Assembly: GCA_937906345.1 (NCBI GenBank)
Contig: CALCXY010000034.1
Coordinates: forward strand, 1 to 49,955
Reading direction: 5' to 3'
Source of the DNA: Candidatus Woesearchaeota archaeon
Lineage (GTDB): Archaea > Nanobdellota > Nanobdellia > Woesearchaeales > CALCXY01
DNA length: 49,955 nt
Shown: positions 15,858-25,643 of the stretch, piece by piece
Layout: each line of letters begins with the position of its first letter
Numbering within the stretch: position 1 is the stretch's first letter
Notes under the pieces: generated by a model
What the model was told of the DNA's origin: nothing
The model's input: the letters and a program-made list of their open reading frames with translations, nothing else
Databases searched by the model: none
Position numbers and translations under genes: made by a program

Positions 15858-18800
15858 ATGAAAGAAGATAAAACAGAGGATGAAGATTTAGAATTAGATT
15901 TCTCATGGATGAAAAAAATCTTTAAAGGCAAGAAGGATCAAGTAAAACAAGTTGAATCCCAAGCCGAACAATTAGAAAAAGATATTAAACATCGTGAATC
16001 TGATTCTCCTCAAGACCCTACTAAACTCAAAGAAGAAGAAAATAAAGTAAAAGAAATTGAAAAAGATACTAAAGTTCTTGAAAAATCTGCTACTCAAATA
16101 GATAAATCATCTACTCAATTTGATAAAAAATTAGAAGAGCAAGAAGCTAAGCTAGAACAAGTTGAAGAAGAAGTAGATGAAGAGATTGATTGGGGAAAAG
16201 TTTCATCTGGCATTAAAGGATTCTGGAAAAAAGGTAAAACCGCATTTTCCCAAGAAGATGATAATGACATTAACGTTGATTGGAAACGCGCATCTGCTAT
16301 ACTAAAAAAATATCATGTGTTATTATTAATTTTAATTCCTTTATTAGTGAGTATATATTTTAGATCATTACCAGCAACATTACCTATAACTGATAATTGG
16401 GCTATTAGTTCTGTTGATTCTAATATATTAAATCAAATTCGCAACCAAGTCAATCAAAATTATCCTAATCTTCCAGATCAAAATAAAGATGTTTTAGTGA
16501 ATGAAGAATTGATTAAATTTAGAATAGAAAACAAAGACGCCTATGAGGCCCAAATCAAATCCACATCAGAATTTTTCAAATCACGCTTACAAAATGATAA
16601 TGGACAAACATATCTTATTGCTATTGATCCTTGGTTCTGGTACAGGCATGCTCGCAACATCGTAGAGAATGGCCATCCAGGAGATAAACTTGTTGATGGA
16701 AAACAAATTGATGATCATATGCTTGCCCCTAGAGGAAGAGAAGTTCCTCCGGATAAATTCCATGCTTATCTTGAAGCGTATAGCTATAATTTCCTCAAAA
16801 TATTCAATAAAGATCTTGACTTATTGACTGTAGCTTTTTTCTTACCTATGATTATAGCATCATTAGCTATTATTCCTGCGTTTTTCATTGCTAAAAAAAT
16901 TGGAGGTAACTTTGGAGGGATTATCGCATCTTTAATTGTTGCATTGCATCCAAGTGTCATGTCCAGAACAACAGCAGGATTCTCAGATACAGATGCTTAC
17001 AATATTTTCTTTCCTTTATTTATCACATGGTTTTTCTTACTTGCACTTGATGCTAAAGATAATAAAAAAATGATTGCCTATTCCATTGCAGCAGCTTTCT
17101 CAACAGGATTGTATGCCTATGCTTGGTCAGGATGGTGGCATATCTTTCATTTCCTTTTAATCTCATCTATTTTGATTATATTATATTTGATAGTAATTCA
17201 TAGAAGCTCCATTAAAAATAATCTTAAAGGATTCATAACTTCAGATACGTTCAAAAAACCATTAATTATTCTTTTATTATTCTTGATAGGTACCATAATA
17301 TTTGTTTCACTTTTTACATTTTATGGTGTTGTCAAATCAGGGTTCATATCTCCTTTTGGATTCTCACAAATCAAAGAAGTAGGAATCTCTAGTGCATATC
17401 CAAATGTTTTTACAACTGTTGCTGAGCAAAATGAAGTTAATTTACCTGGAATTATTTCCCAGTTTGGAGGTAAATTACTATTCTATCTTGCTTTAATAGG
17501 AATTACCTTAACTCTTTGGTCTACCAAAAATAAAAAATTACACGAAATAACATATCTCATTGTTTCAGCTCTGTATTATTTAGTGGTTGTTAACTATTTT
17601 GCCGTTGATCCTACAACGTTCATGGTTTTAATTATCATTCCTATTGCTATCAAGATTTTTTGGGCAATGTATAAAAAAGACGAATCCATTGATATCAAAT
17701 ATTCTACAATTCTTATTATTTGGCTTATCGCAACAATATTCGCAGCAACAAAAGGTATTCGTTGGGTATTATTAGGTGCAGCACCTTTGGGTATAGCTAT
17801 TGGTATTACTTTAGGATTAACATTAAAAAACGGCACTCGCTACCTAAACAAAGAATTTAAAATAAATAAAATTATCTCTATGGTTGTATTAATCATCATA
17901 TTATTATTAGTTATTGGTATAGCGCCTTTCCCTCCATTTTGTAAATTTGGAATTTGTGCATCAGGAAAAAATACTGCATTTCATGAAGTTCCTTCTATGA
18001 ATGATGCATGGTATAATACTCTTGATAAAATTAATAGAGAAGCAACACACGATGCAATTATAAACTCTTGGTGGGATTTTGGACATTGGTTTAAAGCTAT
18101 TGGTGATAGAGCTGTCACATTTGATGGAACAACACAAAACACACCTATGGCTCATTTTGTAGGTAACGCTTTACTTAATGACGATGAACAACAAGCCATA
18201 GGAACATTACGTATGCTTGATTGTGGCTCATCTTCTGCAGTTGAGAGACTTGAAACGTATCTAGGAAGAACCTATAAAGCCATTGAATTATTAAGAAGTG
18301 TATATTCCTTAGATAGAGCTGCTGCCCTTAAAGTATATCAAAACACTATACTAACACCTGAACAAATAGATGAAGTTATTGAATTAACTCATTGTGATCC
18401 ACCTGAAAATTATTTTATTACTTCACAAGACATGGTAGGAAAATCAGGAGTATGGGCCCATTTTGGAATTTGGGATTTTAGAAAAGCAACAATGTATAAT
18501 CAAGTGTATGGTGCTGAAAAAAATCCATCAATTGAATTATTAACATCTGAATTCAATATGACAAAGGAAGACGCATCTTCGTTATACTTTGAAATTCAAA
18601 CCATTGATCCTAATAGAGATTCAAATACTTGGATTGCACCATGGCCAAGCTACTCATCTGGAGTAGATGGCTGTCAAAAAGAAGGAAATCAATTAACTTG
18701 TGTAAATAATTTTAAGATTGATCTAGATACTCATCACGCAGAGGTCTTAACAGCTGAAGGAATTAGGCACCCAAGAAGATTAACTATAATTACAAAAGAA

Positions 18801-19160
18801 GGTTTAATTCAAAAAGACTATACTGAAAATTTTATATCTCTAAGTAATGGTAGACCATTAGGATTAGCTATTATTCCAACAGACACTGAAGGAACAAATT
18901 ATGCTACCCTCTTCCAGGATTTCAACTTAGCTGGAAGTATGTTTACACGACTTTTCTATATGGATGGACACGGTCTAGAGTGCTTTGAAAAATTTGATCA
19001 ACAAACAAGCACATTTGGAACAAAAATAATTACTTGGAAAGTCAATTGGGATTGTAATACTAATAGAAAAGTATATCTCCAAGTTCCAGAACTAGCACCA
19101 GTATCAACACCTTTAAACGATACCGTTGAAGAAGAACCTGCTAATGAATCTGCAGCTTAA
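15858..19160 (+). CDS. aglB: oligosaccharyltransferase STT3/AglB
   Basis: This 1100-residue protein is the catalytic enzyme of archaeal N-glycosylation. It moves a lipid-linked glycan to Asn in N-X-S/T sequons on the outer face of the membrane. Hallmarks seen are the first acidic loop (IDPWFWYRHARN, near 255), the second DxD-type loop (GFSDTDAYN, near 377), about 12 TM helices from residue 150 to 690, and the WWDFG signature at 738-742 (usually WWDYG). A soluble C-terminal domain of about 400 residues follows. Unusual is the charged, coiled-coil N-terminal extension of about 140 residues before TM1. A CTTTTTAAC element lies about 39 nt before the ATG. Confidence 0.95.
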   Translation: MKEDKTEDEDLELDFSWMKKIFKGKKDQVKQVESQAEQLEKDIKHRESDSPQDPTKLKEEENKVKEIEKDTKVLEKSATQIDKSSTQFDKKLEEQEAKLEQVEEEVDEEIDWGKVSSGIKGFWKKGKTAFSQEDDNDINVDWKRASAILKKYHVLLLILIPLLVSIYFRSLPATLPITDNWAISSVDSNILNQIRNQVNQNYPNLPDQNKDVLVNEELIKFRIENKDAYEAQIKSTSEFFKSRLQNDNGQTYLIAIDPWFWYRHARNIVENGHPGDKLVDGKQIDDHMLAPRGREVPPDKFHAYLEAYSYNFLKIFNKDLDLLTVAFFLPMIIASLAIIPAFFIAKKIGGNFGGIIASLIVALHPSVMSRTTAGFSDTDAYNIFFPLFITWFFLLALDAKDNKKMIAYSIAAAFSTGLYAYAWSGWWHIFHFLLISSILIILYLIVIHRSSIKNNLKGFITSDTFKKPLIILLLFLIGTIIFVSLFTFYGVVKSGFISPFGFSQIKEVGISSAYPNVFTTVAEQNEVNLPGIISQFGGKLLFYLALIGITLTLWSTKNKKLHEITYLIVSALYYLVVVNYFAVDPTTFMVLIIIPIAIKIFWAMYKKDESIDIKYSTILIIWLIATIFAATKGIRWVLLGAAPLGIAIGITLGLTLKNGTRYLNKEFKINKIISMVVLIIILLLVIGIAPFPPFCKFGICASGKNTAFHEVPSMNDAWYNTLDKINREATHDAIINSWWDFGHWFKAIGDRAVTFDGTTQNTPMAHFVGNALLNDDEQQAIGTLRMLDCGSSSAVERLETYLGRTYKAIELLRSVYSLDRAAALKVYQNTILTPEQIDEVIELTHCDPPENYFITSQDMVGKSGVWAHFGIWDFRKATMYNQVYGAEKNPSIELLTSEFNMTKEDASSLYFEIQTIDPNRDSNTWIAPWPSYSSGVDGCQKEGNQLTCVNNFKIDLDTHHAEVLTAEGIRHPRRLTIITKEGLIQKDYTENFISLSNGRPLGLAIIPTDTEGTNYATLFQDFNLAGSMFTRLFYMDGHGLECFEKFDQQTSTFGTKIITWKVNWDCNTNRKVYLQVPELAPVSTPLNDTVEEEPANESAA

Positions 19161-19183
19161 TTCTATTCCTCAAATGCATAAGC

Positions 19184-19191
19184 TTTTTAAA
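19184..19191 (+). promoter_or_regulatory. TATA box for the GT2-DUF2304-GT4 operon
   Basis: TTTTTAAA is centred 26 nt before the ATG at 19214, which predicts a leaderless transcript. Confidence 0.65.
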
Positions 19192-19213
19192 TTAAATTTT
19201 ATCCTTTGTTAAA

Positions 19214-19867
19214 ATGAAAACATTCGCTATTATTCCGGCATATAATGAAGAGAAAAACATTAGAGAAGTAATTAAAAAAGTCAAAAAATATGTTAAACAT
19301 ATTGTAGTGGTTGATGATGGTAGCAAAGATAATACGTATGAAACTGCTAAAAAAGAAAAAATACCTGTTTTAAGACATGTTATCAACCTTGGCAAAGGAG
19401 GAGCATTAAAAACAGGCTGCGAATTCGCTATTAAAAATCTCGCAACCAACTTAATCTTAATTGATTCTGATATGCAACATGATCCTAATGAAATTCCTCG
19501 ATTTTTAAAAGAATTAAAAAATGTAGATATTGTATTTGGATATAGAAAGATAGATAAAACCATGCCTGCTATATTACGTTTTGGTAATTGGTTCATAAAT
19601 GCTTCCGCAAAACTTTTATATGGATTAAATCTCTATGATACTACATGCGGCTATAGAGCATTAACCACATCCACATATAAAAAAATCCGATGGGAAACCA
19701 CTGGATATTTTGTAGAAGGTGAAATGATTGCTAATGTAGGTAGAGAACATTTAAGTTTTGCCCAAATTCCCATTCAAACCATTTATTCAGATAAGTACAA
19801 AGGAACAAATGTGCTCGATGGCATGCAAATTGTTTTAAACATGATTTTATGGAGGCTACGTAAATGA
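19214..19867 (+). CDS. GT2 glycosyltransferase, dolichol-phosphate sugar synthase-like
   Basis: The 217-residue GT-A protein opens with IIPAYNEEKNI. It has VVVDDGSKDNT (nucleotide-binding Asp pair) near 35, LGKGGALKTG near 62, and the metal-binding IDSDMQHDP near 87. The length and lack of C-terminal TM helices match DPM1-type enzymes, which transfer a sugar from a nucleotide donor to polyprenyl phosphate on the cytoplasmic face. The stop codon overlaps the next start as ATGA, so translation is coupled to the small DUF2304 protein. Confidence 0.88.
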   Translation: MKTFAIIPAYNEEKNIREVIKKVKKYVKHIVVVDDGSKDNTYETAKKEKIPVLRHVINLGKGGALKTGCEFAIKNLATNLILIDSDMQHDPNEIPRFLKELKNVDIVFGYRKIDKTMPAILRFGNWFINASAKLLYGLNLYDTTCGYRALTTSTYKKIRWETTGYFVEGEMIANVGREHLSFAQIPIQTIYSDKYKGTNVLDGMQIVLNMILWRLRK

Positions 19868-20208
19868 TTATAGGAATACAAATTATAGGAATTTTATTTT
19901 CACTCTTTATGATATATTATACTTTCATTCATTATAAGAAAAACGAATTTACAGTAAAGGAATCTGTATTTTGGTTTGTGATTTGGACTCTTTTCTTATT
20001 TCTTACATTAGTCCCTCAAATTCTTGACCCTGTTATTAGTACTTTAAGAATTGCAAGAACTTTAGATTTATTTGTTATCCTAGGATTTATGTTTTTAATT
20101 GGGTGTGTAATCTATACGTATGGTCTTGTAAGAATAAATCAAAAACGTTTAGATGGAATTGTAAGAAAAGTTGCTTTTGATATCGAAAAAAAAGAGCAAA
20201 AGAAATGA
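19864..20208 (+). CDS. DUF2304 small membrane protein
   Basis: The 114 residues include three hydrophobic helices (about 3-20, 33-52 and 67-90) and a basic Lys-rich C-terminus. The pattern and position, directly after a DPM-like GT2, match DUF2304 proteins, which are widely found beside such transferases and probably help anchor or assist them. It overlaps both neighbours by ATGA, so the three genes form one tightly coupled operon. The biochemical role is not established. Confidence 0.78.
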   Translation: MIIGIQIIGILFSLFMIYYTFIHYKKNEFTVKESVFWFVIWTLFLFLTLVPQILDPVISTLRIARTLDLFVILGFMFLIGCVIYTYGLVRINQKRLDGIVRKVAFDIEKKEQKK

Positions 20209-21329
20209 AAATTCTATTTATTTTGGAAAATTATCTCCCTCATATAGGAGGAGTTGAAATAGTTTTCAAAAATCTCATCTCTGGGTTAGTAAAGCAAGGC
20301 CATGATCTAACAGTCCTTACACATAAACTCCCTAATACCCCTAAAGAAGAAATTATTGATGGTGCTAAAATTATCAGAATAAGTTGTTTTAATTCTCGAT
20401 ACCTATTTAGTTTTTTTGCAATACCTAAAGCAATAAAGCTTGCTAAACAAGCTGATATTATTCATGCAACAACCTTTAATGGTGCTCCACCTGGATGGTT
20501 CTCTTCAAAAGTTACAGGAAAACCTATTCTCTTAACAGTACATGAGGTTTGGATTAATAGATGGACTCAACTTACTCAATTAAATCCTATAAGTGCGTTT
20601 ATCCATGACCTATTAGAAAGAATGATTTATTTTCTATCATATGATAAATATGCTTGCGTTTCAAAATCTACTCAAAATCAACTTTTAGAAAGAAATATTA
20701 AACAAAACAAAACCTCTGTTATCTACAATGGTCTCGATTATAATTTATGGGATCCTAAAAAATACAGCAAATCAATAATGAGAAAAAAATTAAATCTTAA
20801 TACGTTTACATTATTTTGCTCTGGTAGACCTGGAGTCTCAAAAGGAATTGAATATGCTGTAAAAGCACTCCCTATTGTCCTTAAATCTATTCCAGATGCA
20901 AAACTTCTCCTTATCCTTAGTAAAGATCCTGCTTACAAAAAAAGATACAATATGATTCTCAAACTAATTGATCAACTCAACTTAAAACAAAACATTATCT
21001 TAAAGGATCCTGTTCCTTATCATGAATTACCCAATTATATGATAGCATCAGATTGTGTTGTTATTCCTTCTATCGCAGAAGGATTTGGTTTTTCTGCAGC
21101 AGAAGCCTCTGCATTAGGAATTCCTGTTGCAGTTTCTAACACCACTTCTTTACCAGAAGTAGTCTCTGGAAAGTTTGTTTTAGTAAAACCAAAAAATCCA
21201 GAAAGTATTGCTAAAGGCATCATAGCAATAAAGAACAAAAAATACCAAACAAAACCTTTAGTGAAATTTACTTGGGAAGATAATGTGAAAAAATATCTTA
21301 ATTTGTATAAATCACTTCTTAAGAATTAA
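20205..21329 (+). CDS. GT4 family glycosyltransferase
   Basis: This 374-residue GT-B protein has an N-terminal acceptor domain with the glycine-rich PHIGGVEIVFKNL loop. The donor domain shows the family signature EGFGFSAAEASALGIPV (E-x7-E) near 288, which binds the nucleotide sugar diphosphate. It would add a hexose from GDP- or UDP-sugar to a growing lipid-linked glycan at the inner membrane face. Its stop codon overlaps the stop of the convergent reductase gene by 4 nt. Confidence 0.9.
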   Translation: MKILFILENYLPHIGGVEIVFKNLISGLVKQGHDLTVLTHKLPNTPKEEIIDGAKIIRISCFNSRYLFSFFAIPKAIKLAKQADIIHATTFNGAPPGWFSSKVTGKPILLTVHEVWINRWTQLTQLNPISAFIHDLLERMIYFLSYDKYACVSKSTQNQLLERNIKQNKTSVIYNGLDYNLWDPKKYSKSIMRKKLNLNTFTLFCSGRPGVSKGIEYAVKALPIVLKSIPDAKLLLILSKDPAYKKRYNMILKLIDQLNLKQNIILKDPVPYHELPNYMIASDCVVIPSIAEGFGFSAAEASALGIPVAVSNTTSLPEVVSGKFVLVKPKNPESIAKGIIAIKNKKYQTKPLVKFTWEDNVKKYLNLYKSLLKN

Positions 21330-22243
21330 ATCTCTTTCTCCCAATATTCAACCATATCTCCTAGAGTATCACTAAGCTTGTATTTTTGTTGCCATTGAGT
21401 ATCCTTAATAAATTTACTGTGATCTCCTACTAATTCTGGAATATCTACTTTTCTATCCCAATCAGGATTCTTAGTTACTGAGATGGTTTTCCCAATAACT
21501 TTGCCAAGCATTTCAATAATCTCTCTAAGTGAAACAGATGTTCCTGAACAAAGATTATATGTTTCTCCTTTTTTACCTTTTTGTAAAGCAAGAAGATACG
21601 CAATCACTATATCTCTCACATCTGAAAAATCTCGTCTAACACTTGGATCTCCTAACATCACTTCTGCTTCTCTTTTACCTTTATTAATCTCAGCAACTTG
21701 TTTAGTGATAGTTGGACATACAAATTTATCTGGTTGTTTAGGCCCTGTATGATTAAAACTCCTGCTCACTACAATATGTAATTTATCTGCATACTTTTTA
21801 CACAATTTTTCTTGTCCTACTCGTGAAACACCATAAGGACTAATAGGCTGTAAAGGATGACTTTCTTGAATAGGTAAACTTTTAGGAATTCCATACACTT
21901 CTGCAGAACTAACAACTAAAATTTTAGGAGTAATTCCCACTTGGATAATAGCTTTAAATAAATTTTCTGTTCCATCAATATTAATTTTTTGTGTTAATTC
22001 AGGTTCTTTAAAACTAATATCCACACTACTTTGCCCAGCTAAATGGAAAATTAAATCAGGCTTCTCAGTTTCAAGAATCTTCACCATAGAATCAATATCC
22101 AATAAATCTGCTTCATAGGTAGTAGCATCTTTAACATTGCTCTTCACTCGGTCAAATCCACTCACTACAATACCTTCAGATTGTAGATGCTCAGCTAGAT
22201 ATGAACCAACAAAACCTCCAATGCCTGTTATTAATGCTTTCAT
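21326..22243 (-). CDS. GDP-6-deoxy-D-mannose reductase-like SDR (Rmd-like)
   Basis: This 305-residue extended SDR has a GIGGFVGSYLAEHL Rossmann motif, a FHLAGQSSV segment and SRSFNHTGPKQ near 165, typical of GDP-4-dehydro-6-deoxy-D-mannose reductases. With the adjacent Gmd it would convert GDP-mannose to GDP-D-rhamnose. The SDR catalytic YxxxK is YGVSR here (Tyr137, Arg141, codon CGA), so the usual Lys is replaced. It may still work, act on another product, or be impaired. It has its own TATA box 27 nt upstream of its ATG. Confidence 0.82.
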   Translation of the reverse strand: MKALITGIGGFVGSYLAEHLQSEGIVVSGFDRVKSNVKDATTYEADLLDIDSMVKILETEKPDLIFHLAGQSSVDISFKEPELTQKINIDGTENLFKAIIQVGITPKILVVSSAEVYGIPKSLPIQESHPLQPISPYGVSRVGQEKLCKKYADKLHIVVSRSFNHTGPKQPDKFVCPTITKQVAEINKGKREAEVMLGDPSVRRDFSDVRDIVIAYLLALQKGKKGETYNLCSGTSVSLREIIEMLGKVIGKTISVTKNPDWDRKVDIPELVGDHSKFIKDTQWQQKYKLSDTLGDMVEYWEKEI

Positions 22244-22266
22244 AAGAAATCTGAATATTTTTGTTC

Positions 22267-22274
22267 TTTTAAAA
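22267..22274 (-). promoter_or_regulatory. TATA box for the Rmd-like gene
   Basis: TTTTAAAA is centred 27 nt before the ATG at 22243, which implies a separate leaderless transcript from gmd. Confidence 0.55.
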
Positions 22275-22300
22275 CTTTACCATTAGAGTACCCTTTATTC

Positions 22301-23302
22301 TTAAGCAACTTCCTTATAGGATGCATTGTGCATTTCCTTTTCTACTAATTTAATATCAGCATCCACCATTATTTTTACTAATTCTTTAAATTTTGTCTTA
22401 GGTTCCCATCCTAATTTTTCTTTTGCCTTAGAAACATCTCCAACAAGAAGTTGCACCTCAGCAGGTCTCATAAATTTAGGGTCTGTTTTGACATAATCTT
22501 GATATTTTAATCCTACAGAATTAAACGCAGCTTCAACAAATTCTTTTACAGAATGAGTTTCACCTGTTGCAACAACATAATCATCTGGTTCATCTTGTTG
22601 TAGCATAGTCCACATCATCTCCACATAGTCTTTTGCATAGCCCCAATCTCGCTTTGCATCTAAATTTCCTAATAATAATTCTTTTTGGAGTCCTTTTTTA
22701 ATTCGAGCAACAGCATAAGTTATCTTTCTTGTAACAAATTCTTTTCCACGTCTAGGAGATTCATGATTAAATAAAATTCCTGAACATGCAAAAATATTAT
22801 AGCTTTCTCGATAATTTACAGTAATAAAATGTCCGTATACTTTTGCAACTCCATATGGACTTCTTGGATAAAAAGGTGTAGTTTCTTTTTGAGGTGTCTC
22901 ACGAACCTTTCCAAACATTTCGCTTGAAGAAGCTTGGTAAAACTTAATTTTTGGATTTACAACTTTAACAGCATCTAAAACTCTTGTAACTCCTAATGCT
23001 GTAAACTCTCCTGTTAAAACAGGCTGTTGAAATGAAGTAGGAACAAAGCTTTGTGCAGCCAAATTATACACTTCATCTGGCTTTGATTCTTTTAACGCAT
23101 CAATAAGAGATATCTGATCTAGCAAATCAGCTTCAATCAAAGTTATCTTATCTTTAATATGATCAATTCTATCAAAATTCTCAGTAGAATTCCTCCTAAC
23201 AACTCCAAATACTTTGTAGCCTTTTTCTAAAAGAAACTCAGCTAAGTATGATCCATCTTGTCCTGTTATTCCAGTTATTAATGCTGTTTTTTGTTCTGAC
23301 AT
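22301..23302 (-). CDS. gmd: GDP-mannose 4,6-dehydratase
   Basis: The protein has about 333 residues. The N-terminus [20 protein letters not shown] is the classic NADP-binding motif of Gmd. It is followed by [24 protein letters not shown], catalytic YGVAK and the substrate loop [18 protein letters not shown]. It converts GDP-D-mannose to GDP-4-dehydro-6-deoxy-D-mannose, the branch point for GDP-D-rhamnose (reductase next door) and GDP-perosamine (DegT aminotransferases elsewhere in the window). The ATG at 23302 is preferred to one 24 nt upstream because the TATA box lies exactly 27 nt before it. Confidence 0.95.
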   Translation of the reverse strand: MSEQKTALITGITGQDGSYLAEFLLEKGYKVFGVVRRNSTENFDRIDHIKDKITLIEADLLDQISLIDALKESKPDEVYNLAAQSFVPTSFQQPVLTGEFTALGVTRVLDAVKVVNPKIKFYQASSSEMFGKVRETPQKETTPFYPRSPYGVAKVYGHFITVNYRESYNIFACSGILFNHESPRRGKEFVTRKITYAVARIKKGLQKELLLGNLDAKRDWGYAKDYVEMMWTMLQQDEPDDYVVATGETHSVKEFVEAAFNSVGLKYQDYVKTDPKFMRPAEVQLLVGDVSKAKEKLGWEPKTKFKELVKIMVDADIKLVEKEMHNASYKEVA

Positions 23303-23325
23303 TAAAAAATAGGTTAAAGAACTCA

Positions 23326-23333
23326 TATATAAA
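23326..23333 (-). promoter_or_regulatory. TATA box for gmd
   Basis: TTTATATA is centred 27 nt before the ATG at 23302. It overlaps the alternative upstream start, so that start would not be transcribed. Confidence 0.65.
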
Positions 23334-23365
23334 GTCTATGAATCTTTAGTATAGAAGTCCACAAG

Positions 23366-23375
23366 TTATATAAAA
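23366..23375 (+). promoter_or_regulatory. TATA box for the HAD hydrolase gene
   Basis: TTATATAAAA is centred 26 nt before the ATG at 23397. The gene is divergent from gmd. Confidence 0.65.
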
Positions 23376-23396
23376 CAACACACTCTCTTTTTTCTA

Positions 23397-24050
23397 ATGA
23401 TAAAAGCAATAATCTTTGACATGGATGATCTTATGGTGAATTGTTTACAATTACATATTGATGCTTGGGATGTGATGCTGAAAGAATATAATCATTCTAT
23501 TGATGAACTCCCTGAAAAAATGGCACATGATTTCATGGGAAGAAGAGTAAGTGAAATTGGAAAAGAAATTATTGATTTTTACAAGATTGATGTTAATTAT
23601 GAAGAGTTTATGAAAAAACGAAACCAAATTTTCTTAGATTTAATTAAAAAAGACCTTCCCTTAATGCCAGGATTTTTAGAAACTGTTCAACTTGTTAAAG
23701 AAAAATACAAAATAGCTCTAACAACTTCAAGTTTAATAGAATATTCTAGCCTTGTAATTGAAAAACTCAACCTATCTGATTTTTTTGATGTTGTTGTTAC
23801 AGGTGAAGATGTTTCTAAAGGAAAACCAGATCCAGAACCTTATGCTATAACAGCTGAAAAGCTAAACATCCTCCCAAATCAATGCCTTGTATTAGAAGAT
23901 GCATGGAATGGCATTGATTCAGCTAAAGCAGCTGGATGTAAGTGTATAGCAGTTGAAAACCCTTTCACACCTAAACAAGATCTTTCCAAAGCTGATAAAA
24001 TAATATCTTCTCTTCATGATTTAACCTTAGATATGATAAATACAATTTAA
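23397..24050 (+). CDS. HAD-superfamily hydrolase, phosphoglucomutase/phosphatase-like
   Basis: The 217-residue protein has a HAD Rossmann core with an alpha-helical cap. Motif I is IIFDMDDLMVN, with nucleophile Asp8 and Asp10; the usual DGxxxDS is altered to DDLMVN. Motif II is LTTSS near 118, and the loop Lys and motif IV are GKPDPEPY and LEDAWNGIDSAKAAG. This matches the beta-phosphoglucomutase/sugar-phosphatase branch. It may hydrolyse or move a phosphate on a sugar phosphate feeding the nearby GDP-sugar steps, but the substrate is not predictable. Confidence 0.85.
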   Translation: MIKAIIFDMDDLMVNCLQLHIDAWDVMLKEYNHSIDELPEKMAHDFMGRRVSEIGKEIIDFYKIDVNYEEFMKKRNQIFLDLIKKDLPLMPGFLETVQLVKEKYKIALTTSSLIEYSSLVIEKLNLSDFFDVVVTGEDVSKGKPDPEPYAITAEKLNILPNQCLVLEDAWNGIDSAKAAGCKCIAVENPFTPKQDLSKADKIISSLHDLTLDMINTI

Positions 24051-24062
24051 ACAATCATAAAC

Positions 24063-24070
24063 AATATAAA
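24063..24070 (+). promoter_or_regulatory. TATA box for the GT4-MT-GT-C operon
   Basis: AATATAAA is centred about 27 nt before the ATG at 24093. Confidence 0.5.
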
Positions 24071-24092
24071 CCATATTGAATTTTAAAATACA

Positions 24093-25103
24093 ATGAAGAT
24101 AGCAATCTTAACACCAACATTCTCTAAATTCTCTGGAATAGATAGATTAATTGAAAATAAACTCCCTGATTATAAAAAAAATGGAGATGAAGTAACCATA
24201 TTCTGCTTTGATGCAGATATTGAAACTAACTTAGCTAATATTGAAAAAATAGGCATGCCAAAATCTCCTTTCTGGCAAAGAATCTATAGACTCTTCTTTT
24301 TCTTTCATAGAAAAAAAATTAAACAAACAGTAGAAAAATTAAAACCCTTCAAACATATCATAGCTCATCAATATCCAATGACTATTATCGCATCTAAAGC
24401 AAGAAAAAAATATAAAACAAAATACACATACCATGATGCAGGAATAGCCTATCCAAGATTATTCTCAAAATTCTCTGAACGTTTATACCTTAGACTATTC
24501 TCATTTTTCACTAAACGCTCTATAAAAAATGCAGATGAATTTATTTTTATATCCAATTTTCTAAGACAAGAGATGAAAAAAACATATGGAAAACCTACTT
24601 CTATTGAATATGTTAAAATTGATACTAAACGTTTTCATAAAGATGTGAAAGGAACCGATGTTAAAAAACAACTCAACCTTGAATTCCCTACGTTGCTGTA
24701 TGTTGGTAGAATTTCCCCTCATAAAAATGTGCACACATTAATTGAAGCCTTTAATTTAGTCTTAAATCATTTTCCCAATGCTAAACTACTTATTATTGGT
24801 AAACCCACTTTTAAAAAATATATTAAAAAACTTAAAAAAATAGCAGATGATAATGTTATTTTCCCAGGATTTGTTGCTGATGAAGCATTACCCGAATATT
24901 ATGCAGCATCTGATCTTTATGTTACCGCATCTCTCTGGGAAGGTTTTGATATTCCCTGTGTTGAAGCTCAAGCCATAGGAAAAGAAGTTGTATGCTTTGA
25001 TATAGGATCACATCAAGAAGTTGTTAAAGAAGGAATTTTAGTAAAAGAATTAAATCATACTGCGTTAGCAAGTGCTATCTTAAAGGTTTTGAAAAAAGAA
25101 TAA
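24093..25103 (+). CDS. GT4 family glycosyltransferase
   Basis: The 336-residue GT-B enzyme has the donor-site signature EGFDIPCVEAQAIGKEV near 289 and the hinge LLYVGRISPHKNVHTLIEAF near 197. The N-terminal glycine-rich loop is short (FSKFSGIDRLI). It is first in a four-gene operon with a methyltransferase, a GT-C-like membrane protein and a small membrane protein. It is expected to extend a lipid-linked glycan on the cytoplasmic side. Confidence 0.88.
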   Translation: MKIAILTPTFSKFSGIDRLIENKLPDYKKNGDEVTIFCFDADIETNLANIEKIGMPKSPFWQRIYRLFFFFHRKKIKQTVEKLKPFKHIIAHQYPMTIIASKARKKYKTKYTYHDAGIAYPRLFSKFSERLYLRLFSFFTKRSIKNADEFIFISNFLRQEMKKTYGKPTSIEYVKIDTKRFHKDVKGTDVKKQLNLEFPTLLYVGRISPHKNVHTLIEAFNLVLNHFPNAKLLIIGKPTFKKYIKKLKKIADDNVIFPGFVADEALPEYYAASDLYVTASLWEGFDIPCVEAQAIGKEVVCFDIGSHQEVVKEGILVKELNHTALASAILKVLKKE

Positions 25104-25118
25104 AACAACATCAAAAAA

Positions 25119-25643
25119 ATGAAAGCAATCTTTAGAAAATTTTCACATATTTTGTTTAGAACACGCCCTTTTGTTAATAAACACCTCAAAAAGTTTGCTA
25201 AAAATTGCAATAATAAAAAAATTTTAGAACTTGGATCTGGAAAAAGTGAGAAAGGTAAACATTCCTATAGCTCAAAAAAATTCTTCAACCTTACAAATGA
25301 TTTTTTGCAAACAGATATGAATCCTGATTTTGGGCATAAGGTTCTAGACGCAACAAAAATGAATTATAAAAATGAGTTTGATGTTATTCTTTGTCTAAAT
25401 GTCCTCGAGCATGTGTATGAATTTCAAAAAGCAATAGATAACATCCACGCAGCGTTAAAACCACAAGGAACCCTTCTTTTTTTTGTTCCAGGATATTATC
25501 CTTTACACGATGAACCTCATGATTATTGGCGTTTTACTGAACATTCTTTAAAGAAAATCTTCCAAAACTTTTCAAACATCAAAATATCCCATTCAGGAGT
25601 AAGACAATACCCTTTTGGTTATTTTATTGAGGCTAATAAATGA
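25119..25643 (+). CDS. SAM-dependent methyltransferase, class I
   Basis: The 174-residue protein has motif I ILELGSGKSEKGKHS near 37, the acidic FDVILCLNVLEHVYE near 88, and a substrate segment HDEPHDYWRFTEHSLKKIF typical of Methyltransf_11 proteins in polysaccharide clusters. Its small size indicates a minimal catalytic domain. It probably methylates a sugar or glycolipid in this pathway. The stop overlaps the next start (ATGA), which couples it to the GT-C gene. Confidence 0.82.
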   Translation: MKAIFRKFSHILFRTRPFVNKHLKKFAKNCNNKKILELGSGKSEKGKHSYSSKKFFNLTNDFLQTDMNPDFGHKVLDATKMNYKNEFDVILCLNVLEHVYEFQKAIDNIHAALKPQGTLLFFVPGYYPLHDEPHDYWRFTEHSLKKIFQNFSNIKISHSGVRQYPFGYFIEANK

